This document shows, one piece after another, positions 44,797-50,811 of a DNA stretch of 50,811 nucleotides (within the stretch, counting starts at the first letter, position 1; every line of letters starts with the position of its first letter). Location: positions 1 through 50,811 of the forward strand of contig MESA01000027.1 of the NCBI GenBank assembly GCA_001770775.1. The letters run 5' to 3'. The translations under genes and the position numbers were made by a program. The notes under the pieces are model-generated. The model made no database searches, was not told where the DNA came from, and saw only the letters and a program-made list of their open reading frames with translations. This stretch comes from Burkholderiales bacterium RIFCSPHIGHO2_12_FULL_63_20 (GTDB taxonomy: Bacteria; Pseudomonadota; Gammaproteobacteria; Burkholderiales; Burkholderiaceae_C).

Positions 44797-44892
44797 GTTG
44801 CATATTTACCCGCCCCCTCTTTCGGGCGAGAGACTTTGCCGAACGTCGAAATGTCGATTCCGAGCGACACAACTGACGCGACGGCAGGCGGG

Positions 44893-44926
44893 GTGACATG
44901 GTCACATCTCTGTTGCACCATAAAAT
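44893..44926 (+). promoter_or_regulatory. Candidate promoter and operator for the DUF3015 gene
   Basis: An inverted repeat GTGAC-ATG-GTCAC (44893-44905) overlaps a poor -35 (TGGTCA, 44899-44904). A TAAAAT -10-like box follows at 44921-44926 after a 16-bp spacer. The start codon is at 45012. The inverted repeat has the flavour of a Crp-type half-site pair but with a shorter spacer. Confidence 0.35.
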
Positions 44927-45011
44927 TATTTCAGTCCGCAGCACGCGGATTGCTGGTTTGCATTTCAAAAGGTCGAGATGCATTCTCGTCTCAACGATAC
45001 CGAAAGAAGTA

Positions 45012-45515
45012 ATGAATATCCGTAAGCAAATGGTCGTTGGTGCCCTCGTCGCACTGTGTTCTATCGGCGCTTATGCACAGGATGCCAGCAAGGCTCCTGG
45101 TGCCGGCCCGAACCCCTTTGTTGAATGCGGCATTGGCGCAGCGCTGTTCCCTGATACCCACTGGGCAGCCGTCACGTCGAACGTGATCTGGGACCTGGGT
45201 ACCACCGCAGTGACCTCGGCCACCATGAGTCCCCAGACCTGCAACGGCAAGAAGGTCGCGACGGCACTGTTCATCCGGGACAGCTACGAGCAACTGGCTG
45301 AAGAAACGGCTCAAGGTCAGGGCGAACACTTGGCAACCGTGCTGGGCATGTTTGATTGCACCGGGGCGCAACAACAGGCAGCTGCCGCACTGACACGTCA
45401 GCACATGGGCAGCGCAGTGAGCCAGCCCGGCTTTGGTGCGACGCCTCGTATCGAGAAGGCTGCTCGCTTCTATGACGCTGTGCAGTCGGCTGCTGTGCAA
45501 AGCTGCGCCGCCTGA
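45012..45515 (+). CDS. Small exported DUF3015-type protein
   Basis: A 167-residue protein with a clear signal peptide (MNIRKQMVVGALVALC, cleavage near AYA-QD, residue 22). The mature part begins with a Gly/Ala-rich NPFVECGIGAALFPDT and has a C-x-n-C pattern (CGIGA, TCNGKK, FDCTG, SCAA), matching DUF3015 family proteins found in many proteobacteria. It is probably periplasmic. GAAAGAAG before ATG 45012 is a good ribosome binding site. A terminator lies between it and the DUF4105 gene, yet the two families often travel together. Function is unknown. Confidence 0.8.
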   Translation: MNIRKQMVVGALVALCSIGAYAQDASKAPGAGPNPFVECGIGAALFPDTHWAAVTSNVIWDLGTTAVTSATMSPQTCNGKKVATALFIRDSYEQLAEETAQGQGEHLATVLGMFDCTGAQQQAAAALTRQHMGSAVSQPGFGATPRIEKAARFYDAVQSAAVQSCAA

Positions 45516-45540
45516 TCTCAGTCGGTCGGTCTGACAAACC

Positions 45541-45577
45541 CACCGCCCTTGCGAAAGCCGGGGCGGTGTTTTATTTT
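45541..45577 (+). terminator. Terminator after the DUF3015 gene
   Basis: A perfect 8-bp stem (CACCGCCC 45541-45548, GGGCGGTG 45561-45568) with a 12-base loop, followed by the T-rich TTTTATTTT. It lies only 12 bases before the DUF4105 start, so downstream expression would need read-through. Confidence 0.75.
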
Positions 45578-45588
45578 GAGCAGTGAAC

Positions 45589-47508
45589 ATGATGGGTTGC
45601 AGCGGCGCTATCGGGCGCCAAATACTGCTTGGCTTGATATGGTGCTTCGGCTTGACGCACTCAGCGCAAAGTACGGAGGTTGATGACACCACCATTCATG
45701 CAATCGCCAGCATGCCTGGATGGCTCAAGTTGTTGCATTACGAAGCAGACCGCATCAGTCCATCCGGCTGGCGCGGTGCCATCCATAGCAAAGGTTTTTT
45801 CCTCGCGCCAGAGCAAGGCCCTTCCTCGCCCACGGTAGAACTGGTAGCCAATCTGCGTGCGATGACCTCAGCGGTGTCGGATGAGTCTGCGGCTGACGAG
45901 CATGCCAGTTGCCGCTTTCCGGCCAGACGGCAATGGCTGCAGAGGGTCCTGGGTGAGGCCTTCAAGCCGGTGGTGCCGCCATGTACGGCATGGCAGACGT
46001 GGTCTCGCGGTGAACGCATCCGGGGGCTGAGCATTGTGCTTGCCACGGGCTACCTGGGTAATCCAGCGTCTTATTACGGGCATACCTTCCTGAAATTCGA
46101 CTTTGGCATACCGCAGTACTCGAACCTGCAAGACCTGACTGTCAACTACGGTGCGATTGTCGAGTCACCCGACGATCCCGTCACCTACATCCTCAAGGGT
46201 GTGTTTGGCGGCTATGACGGGGGCTTCAGCGACATCGCCTATCACTTTCATCGGACGCAGTACGGAGAAAACGAACTGCGAGACTTGTGGGAGTACCAAC
46301 TGAATATCAGCGCTGAAGAAGCGCGATTTGTCGCCGCGCATGCATGGGAAGTGATCGGCCAGCGTTACGACTACTTTTTCTTCCGTCGTAATTGCGCTTA
46401 CCGAATGGCAGAGATCGTGGAAGTGTTGGATGGGGTGGGGCTCATCCCACAGAGCAGGCCATGGACCCTGCCTCAAGCCACCATTCAACTGGCTGCACAA
46501 ACGAACCGTGCCGATGGGCAGGCTTTGGTGCGCAAGATCACACATGCCCCCTCGCGTCAGAAGCGGTTCTATGACAGCCACGATGCACTCGGCCCTGCAG
46601 AACGACAGGTCCTTCGCGAGGTCGCCCTGCTGGAGCAGCTATCGGGTCATACGGGCTACGACAAATTGCCTGTGGCGGGCAAACAAGCCACCCTCGATGC
46701 CTTGATCGACTATCACCTCTTTGTGGTGGACACGGCGGACAAGGAGGCGGGCCGGATGCACCCGATGTATACCGCGGCACTGGCCGAACGCTACGCCTTG
46801 CCCCCAAGCCAACGAGTGGCGCAACCCCAGTCTCCGCCTCCACCTCATGAAAGTCGTCCGCCTAGCTACGCTCAGGTGGCCTTGGTGAAACATCCAACGG
46901 ATGGTTGGCAAACGCAATTTCGCTTCAGAGCCGCGTACTACGACGCACTTGATGCCGATGCGGCCCATGTACGCTACTCCTCACTGAGCATGGGGGACTT
47001 GACCTTGCGCCATAACGGCCGTCGGTTGCGCTTGCACCAACTGGACTTGATTGACATCGAAAGTGCGAACCCCGGCATATCGGGACTGCCGGGAGATCAG
47101 GGTGAGGCCTGGCGGCTGCGTGCAGGCTGGGAGCCCCAGTACGCGACCTGCATTGATTGTCTGACTGCGAGAGTGCAAGCGGATCGGGGGCTGGGCCGTC
47201 GCTTATCCCGCAATTTCCACGGGACCATGCTGGTGGGTGGTGCATTGCAAACGCGCAGTCACCAGCACGGAATCGGATTCGGTCGACTCACAGGCACCTT
47301 GCTGTGGCAGCCCTCTCCAGATACAGGCGTCCGACTTCAACTAGAGCGGCGGTTCCCAATGCAAAGCACGCAGGAGGGCTATTGGACTCGGCAAGTAGAC
47401 CTTCGATGGCGCGTGAGGCCGGCTATGGACGTGCGTGTGAGCCTGCAGAATGACAGCGTCAGGCCGCACGGCACTGCATGGAGCGTGGGTGTGGGCGGCT
47501 ATTGGTGA
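45589..47508 (+). CDS. Exported DUF4105-type protein
   Basis: A 639-residue protein with a signal peptide (about 1-28, ending AQS). Residues about 30-330 form the DUF4105 region: SWYR-like WQTWSRGERIRGLSIVLAT, LGNPASYYGHTFLKFD (His likely catalytic), and RYDYFFFRRNCAYRMAEIVE with a conserved-looking Cys. This is a papain-like His/Cys arrangement, so peptidase or amidase activity is plausible. The C-terminal 230 residues resemble a beta-strand-rich outer-membrane-type domain (RVQADRGLGRRLSRNFHGTM, RLQLERRFPM). ATG 45589 is one of three close starts (GTG 45583, ATG 45592). It converges with rpe. GC is about 55 percent in a line counted, below most neighbours. Confidence 0.8.
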   Translation: MMGCSGAIGRQILLGLIWCFGLTHSAQSTEVDDTTIHAIASMPGWLKLLHYEADRISPSGWRGAIHSKGFFLAPEQGPSSPTVELVANLRAMTSAVSDESAADEHASCRFPARRQWLQRVLGEAFKPVVPPCTAWQTWSRGERIRGLSIVLATGYLGNPASYYGHTFLKFDFGIPQYSNLQDLTVNYGAIVESPDDPVTYILKGVFGGYDGGFSDIAYHFHRTQYGENELRDLWEYQLNISAEEARFVAAHAWEVIGQRYDYFFFRRNCAYRMAEIVEVLDGVGLIPQSRPWTLPQATIQLAAQTNRADGQALVRKITHAPSRQKRFYDSHDALGPAERQVLREVALLEQLSGHTGYDKLPVAGKQATLDALIDYHLFVVDTADKEAGRMHPMYTAALAERYALPPSQRVAQPQSPPPPHESRPPSYAQVALVKHPTDGWQTQFRFRAAYYDALDADAAHVRYSSLSMGDLTLRHNGRRLRLHQLDLIDIESANPGISGLPGDQGEAWRLRAGWEPQYATCIDCLTARVQADRGLGRRLSRNFHGTMLVGGALQTRSHQHGIGFGRLTGTLLWQPSPDTGVRLQLERRFPMQSTQEGYWTRQVDLRWRVRPAMDVRVSLQNDSVRPHGTAWSVGVGGYW

Positions 47509-47545
47509 GCGGCCAGGCAAGCGCCGCTCACCCGCACTCCCTAGG

Positions 47546-48229
47546 TCAGCGGGCCAGCTCAGCGCGCATCGCGTCGATCACCGCCTTGTAATCCGGCTTG
47601 CCAAAAATGGCGCTGCCGGCCACAAAGGTATCGGCACCGGCGTCGGCAATGCGGCGGATGTTGTCCACCTTCACACCGCCGTCGATCTCCAGGCGGATGT
47701 CGCGGCCGGATGCGTCGATGATCTTGCGCACCTTCTCGGCCTTGCGCAGCGTGCTGTCGATGAAGCTCTGGCCGCCAAAGCCAGGGTTGACGCTCATCAG
47801 CAGGACCACGTCCACCTTGTCGATGACGTACTCCAGCACGTCCACCGAGGCGGCGGGGTTGAACACCAGGCCCGCCTGGCAGCCTTCGGCCTTGATGAGC
47901 TGCAGGGTGCGGTCCACGTGGGTGGAGGCGTCGGGGTGGAAGGTGACGATGTCGGCGCCGGCCTTGGCGAAGGCCTGGGCCAGGGCGTCCACGGGTTGCA
48001 CCATCAGGTGCACGTCGATGGGCACCTTGGTGCCGTCGGCCTTGACGCTGTGCTTGCGCAGGGCTTCACAGATCATCGGCCCGAAGGTCAGGTTGGGCAC
48101 GTAATGGTTGTCCATCACGTCGAAGTGGATCCAGTCGGCGCCCGCATCGATCACGTTGCGTACCTCTTCGCCCAGGCGGGCGAAATCGGCGGAGAGGATG
48201 CTGGGAGCGATGCGGAAGGTACGCGACAT
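47546..48229 (-). CDS. rpe: Ribulose-phosphate 3-epimerase
   Basis: A 227-residue TIM-barrel epimerase of normal length. Motifs: [17 protein letters not shown] at the start, [35 protein letters not shown] and EIDGGVK. It interconverts ribulose 5-phosphate and xylulose 5-phosphate in the pentose phosphate and Calvin pathways. ATG 48229 gives the family start. Its last 115 coding bases are repeated at 44444-44558, so this gene's 3' end may have been supplied by the DNA inserted to its left. A TACAAT -10 box is upstream. It is divergent from apaG. Confidence 0.96.
   Translation of the reverse strand: MSRTFRIAPSILSADFARLGEEVRNVIDAGADWIHFDVMDNHYVPNLTFGPMICEALRKHSVKADGTKVPIDVHLMVQPVDALAQAFAKAGADIVTFHPDASTHVDRTLQLIKAEGCQAGLVFNPAASVDVLEYVIDKVDVVLLMSVNPGFGGQSFIDSTLRKAEKVRKIIDASGRDIRLEIDGGVKVDNIRRIADAGADTFVAGSAIFGKPDYKAVIDAMRAELAR
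47554..47668 (-). repeat. Direct repeat of the rpe 3' end (right copy)
   Basis: These 115 bases, inside intact rpe, match 44444-44558 in direct orientation, offset 3110 bp, with about 93 percent identity by eye. Together they bracket the DUF3015-DUF4105 segment. Confidence 0.85.
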
Positions 48230-48257
48230 GGAGGGTCTTTCGGTGGAGAGGTCCACC

Positions 48258-48327
48258 ATTGTAGGAAGACAGCCCCAGGGTTTGCCAGGGTATGTCACAG
48301 AGTCCATGCAAAGGGATTGCCTAGAAT
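48258..48327. promoter_or_regulatory. Divergent promoter boxes of rpe and apaG
   Basis: On the minus strand TACAAT (plus-strand 48258-48263) lies about 30 bases before the rpe ATG. On the plus strand TAGAAT (48322-48327) lies only 8 bases before the apaG ATG at 48335. If it is the real -10, the apaG message would be nearly leaderless. Matching -35 boxes are weak. Confidence 0.3.
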
Positions 48328-48334
48328 GGGTCGC

Positions 48335-48709
48335 ATGAGCAAAGCCCAATTCACCTGCGCCGTGGTCCCTCAGTACCTGGAGGACCAGAGCAATCCCGTG
48401 CGACACGAGTACGCCTTTGCCTACACGGTGACCATCGTCAACAGTGGCGAGGTGCCGGCGCAGCTGATCGGGCGCCATTGGGTGATCACCGATGCCACTG
48501 GCCGCACCGAGGAGGTGCGCGGCCTGGGCGTGGTGGGTCAGCAGCCCCTGCTCAAGCCGGGCGAGCGCTTCGAATACACGAGCTGGACCCGCCTGGACAC
48601 GCCCCACGGCCTGATGCAAGGCACCTACTTTTGCATGACCGACGCCGCCGAAGCCTTTGAAGCGCCCATTCCGGCCTTCACGCTGGCGCGTCAACAATCC
48701 CTGCACTGA
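48335..48709 (+). CDS. apaG: ApaG protein
   Basis: A 124-residue fibronectin-III-like fold protein, the normal ApaG length. Motifs: [24 protein letters not shown] split over two strands, [19 protein letters not shown] and [13 protein letters not shown]. ApaG binds nucleotides or divalent cations in vitro, and its role is unclear (linked to Co2+ tolerance and Ap4A metabolism). ATG 48335 is used; an in-frame ATG at 48326 is an alternative. It is divergent from rpe, a common pairing in Burkholderiales. The recombinase-family gene follows after 3 bases. Confidence 0.93.
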   Translation: MSKAQFTCAVVPQYLEDQSNPVRHEYAFAYTVTIVNSGEVPAQLIGRHWVITDATGRTEEVRGLGVVGQQPLLKPGERFEYTSWTRLDTPHGLMQGTYFCMTDAAEAFEAPIPAFTLARQQSLH

Positions 48710-48712
48710 TTG

Positions 48713-50811
48713 ATGAAGAGGCTTTCCCGCATCACCCAACTGTGGCGACGGGGCCCCTGGTGGTCCCGCCCCGGACAAGACATTGAACTGCAGACCCTGC
48801 TGGACGGGGCCGACCCCGAAGCGCCCCAGGCCGTGCGGCATCTGTGGCTGATCCGGGTGCTGGGCTGGGTGCGGCGGGCCGAGCCCGTGCAAGGCACCCG
48901 CACGCTGGTGGCCACGCTGCAGCAAGACCCCGTGCGCCGTGCCCGGGTGGTCAGCATGCTGGCCAGCATCTGGCGCGATGGCGACGTGGCCGCGCTGCTG
49001 GCCGATTTCGGGTTTTCGCCGCGCACGTCCTTTCTGAACGAACTGGGCGAGCGCCTGCGCCGCCGCGTGCTGCCCCTGAGCCCGGACACGGACGACCTGG
49101 GCACGCTGTTCAACCTGCTGTTCGACGACCCGGCCGACGCGCAATGGCTGGCCGAGCTGGATGAGCCGACCCTCCAGGCGGTGGGCGAGCTGTGGGCTGA
49201 CGCCATGCGGGAGCTGGACCCGGCGCGCTGCAACGGGGAGGCCTGCCCGCTGGGCTGGCGCGAACCCTTTCACGATGCGATGCTGTACCTGGCCACGCAG
49301 ATCCGGGCGGCGGGCTTTTCTCCGGCGTTTCGCTCGCGCATGGGCGTGCGGGTGGACATCGACTTCGATGCGAAGGCGTCGCAGCAAGAGGGTCAGGCGG
49401 CCGAGGCCAGTGCACGGCACGCCTTCCGTCACCTCTCGCAAACGACCGAGCGCGTGCACGAACTGGCGCTGGCCCATGTGCAGGAGGCCGGGCCCGATGC
49501 GCCCCCTTCGACCGCGTTGCTGCACGAAGCCCAGTACCTGCGCGCCCTGCTGGACACCTGCGCCCACGCCGCGCGCGGCCTGCACGGCCATCTGGAAGCC
49601 CACGGCATTTCGCTGGACCTGGTCTTCCAGATCGACCAGTTGTGCGAGCGCTGCCACCGCATGGAGCGCCTGCTCGAAGCCGTGCTGAGCCCCAAGCCCG
49701 GCCCGGTGTTGCGGCGCTTTTTGATCGAGTTGCTGCAGGTGAGCGAAGAGCGCCGCAGCATCCGCGCCCTGTTCACGCAGCATTACTCGATGCTGGCGCG
49801 CAAGGTGGCCGAGCGCAGCGCCGAAACGGGCGAGCACTACATCACCCGCACGCGCGGCGAATACCGCCAGATGCTGCGCAGCGCCGCCGGCGGTGGCGCG
49901 GTGATGGCCGTGACCACCTTCATGAAGTTCCTGATGCTGGGTCTGGGGCTGCCGCCTTTCTGGGGCGGCATGGCGGCCGGCCTGAACTACGCGACCAGCT
50001 TTGTGGTGGTGCAGTGGCTGCATTTCACGGTGGCCACCAAGCAACCCGCCATGACAGCACCGGCCATGGCCGCCAAGCTGGAGGACACCCGCAGCGAGGC
50101 CGGCGTGGAAGGCTTCGTCGACGAGGTGGCCAACCTGATCCGCTCCCAGGTGGCCGGCATCGTCGGCAACCTGATGGTGGTCACGCCCCTGGTGATGGCC
50201 GTGCAGCTGGCGGCCATCTGGGCCTTCGGCGCCCCCCTCATCTCGGCCGAGAAGGCCCACCATGTGCTCGAAAACATGACCTTGCTGGGCCCGAGCCTCT
50301 GGTACGCGGCCTTCACCGGGGTATTGTTGTTCTCGTCCAGCATCATCGCGGGCTGGGTCGAGAACTGGTTCGTGCTGCACCGACTGGACAGCGCCCTGCG
50401 CTGGAACCCGCGCATCCGCGCCCGCCTGGGGGCCCACCGTGCCGCCCGCTGGGCGGTGTGGTGGCGCGAGAACATCTCGGGCCTGGCGGCCAACATCTCG
50501 CTGGGCTTCATGCTGGGCGTGGTGCCGGTGGTGGCCAGTTTCCTGGCCCTGCCGCTGGACATCCGCCACGTCACCCTGTCGGCCGGGCAGACGGCTGCGG
50601 CGGCCGTGGCGCTGGGCTGGGACGTCGTGCACAACCCGCAGCTGTGGTGGTGCGTGGCGGCCGTGCCGCTGACGGGCATGCTCAATGTGGGCGTGAGTTT
50701 CGCGCTGGCGCTGCGCGTGGCCGTGCGTTCACGCGGCGTGCGCCTGGGCGACCGGGCCCGCCTGTGGCAGGCCATCCGGCGCCGGATGTGGCGTCAACCC
50801 TTGAGTTTCTT
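48713..50811 (+). CDS. Site-specific recombinase (Gcr/SpecificRecomb family), cut by window end
   Basis: An open frame of 699 codons runs off the right edge, so the C-terminus is missing. It has the SpecificRecomb family character: a soluble helical N-terminal half (ending near residue 390, with [28 protein letters not shown] split across helices), then hydrophobic segments ([67 protein letters not shown]). Despite the name, the biochemical activity of this family is poorly established and a membrane role fits the sequence better. ATG 48713 starts 3 bases after apaG stop, so the two are cotranscribed. The expected full length of the family is around 650-700 residues, so little is lost. Confidence 0.88.
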   Translation, partial: MKRLSRITQLWRRGPWWSRPGQDIELQTLLDGADPEAPQAVRHLWLIRVLGWVRRAEPVQGTRTLVATLQQDPVRRARVVSMLASIWRDGDVAALLADFGFSPRTSFLNELGERLRRRVLPLSPDTDDLGTLFNLLFDDPADAQWLAELDEPTLQAVGELWADAMRELDPARCNGEACPLGWREPFHDAMLYLATQIRAAGFSPAFRSRMGVRVDIDFDAKASQQEGQAAEASARHAFRHLSQTTERVHELALAHVQEAGPDAPPSTALLHEAQYLRALLDTCAHAARGLHGHLEAHGISLDLVFQIDQLCERCHRMERLLEAVLSPKPGPVLRRFLIELLQVSEERRSIRALFTQHYSMLARKVAERSAETGEHYITRTRGEYRQMLRSAAGGGAVMAVTTFMKFLMLGLGLPPFWGGMAAGLNYATSFVVVQWLHFTVATKQPAMTAPAMAAKLEDTRSEAGVEGFVDEVANLIRSQVAGIVGNLMVVTPLVMAVQLAAIWAFGAPLISAEKAHHVLENMTLLGPSLWYAAFTGVLLFSSSIIAGWVENWFVLHRLDSALRWNPRIRARLGAHRAARWAVWWRENISGLAANISLGFMLGVVPVVASFLALPLDIRHVTLSAGQTAAAAVALGWDVVHNPQLWWCVAAVPLTGMLNVGVSFALALRVAVRSRGVRLGDRARLWQAIRRRMWRQPLSF

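Larger units (their letters stand above)
44199..45011. other. 813-bp gene-poor region, AT-richer, with several structured elements
   Basis: No full gene is visible here. From left to right it holds the 22-bp palindrome (44331-44352), a displaced 3' end of rpe (44409-44558), a lone CRISPR-type repeat (44676-44707), a stem-loop (44772-44796) and a promoter-like stretch before the DUF3015 gene (44893-44926). GC is about 50 percent in a line counted near 44.8 kb, well below the window norm. Confidence 0.6.

Noticed and set aside
44560..44800. A CRISPR array around the lone repeat
   Set aside because: I checked one repeat-plus-spacer distance on each side and found no second copy of the GTTTCAATCCAC end.
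40450..50811. Extension of rpe upstream through the apaG and recombinase region as a 1028-codon protein
   Set aside because: The upstream part is antisense shadow of apaG and the Gcr-type gene; rpe has its own start at 48229 with the canonical N-terminus.

Overview
The window is about 50.8 kb of GC-rich DNA. Its gene content, codon use and protein flavour (groESL, upp, trpB, rpe-apaG, an AraC/FAD-monooxygenase pair, a Gcr-type recombinase protein) point to a betaproteobacterium of the order Burkholderiales, possibly an Aquabacterium/Rubrivivax/Leptothrix-like genus. That placement is inference from protein character only. Genes are dense on both strands. I saw no rRNA or tRNA genes and no complete insertion sequence.

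Layout. 0-0.3 kb: the 3' end of an unrecognised gene and a 25-codon ORF with a perfect Shine-Dalgarno. 0.5-2.4 kb: groES-groEL, a variant without the usual Gly-Gly-Met tail. 2.5-7.1 kb: small hydrolase, DsbD/ScsB-type thiol reductase, GNAT acetyltransferase, SseA-type sulfurtransferase. 7.1-12.7 kb: a leftward operon (AhpD-like protein, sulfonate-type ABC importer, SfnB/acyl-CoA-dehydrogenase-like flavoprotein) with an AraC-type regulator. 12.9-16.6 kb: a leftward operon for a family 2A encapsulin: serine O-acetyltransferase, shell protein, and cysteine desulfurase cargo with a long disordered N-terminal targeting region. 16.7-19.9 kb: a CLC transporter with fluoride-type filter motifs and an orphan PilB/GspE ATPase. 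20.1-29.2 kb: two tandem giant genes (1430 and 1562 aa) that I cannot assign; this is the best candidate here for an undescribed system. 29.2-31.9 kb: Baeyer-Villiger-type monooxygenase divergent from an AraC regulator with an evident operator. 32.0-34.0 kb: stand-alone divergent trpB, and upp. 34.1-39.0 kb: an orphan type VI module of VgrG, putative effector and lipoprotein (probable immunity), with the last two and the VgrG tail visibly AT-richer. 39.2-44.2 kb: Hsp70-family protein, secreted amidohydrolase, methionine-type aminotransferase, secretory lipase. 44.4-47.7 kb: an AT-richer 3.1-kb segment bounded by two copies of the last 115 bp of rpe, carrying a lone type I-C-like CRISPR repeat and a DUF3015-DUF4105 gene pair. 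47.5-50.8 kb: rpe, apaG and a Gcr-type membrane recombinase-family protein cut by the window end.

How the genes work together. The 3-16.6 kb stretch is rich in sulfur and thiol chemistry: disulfide reduction (DsbD), sulfane transfer (SseA), probable organosulfur uptake and oxidation (ABC importer plus SfnB-like enzyme), and cysteine supply and desulfuration in an encapsulin compartment. The two regions most suggestive of recent transfer are the VgrG tail-effector-immunity block and the segment inserted at the 3' end of rpe. In the latter, the intact gene lies at one edge and a displaced old 3' end at the other, the geometry left by integration into a gene's 3' end.
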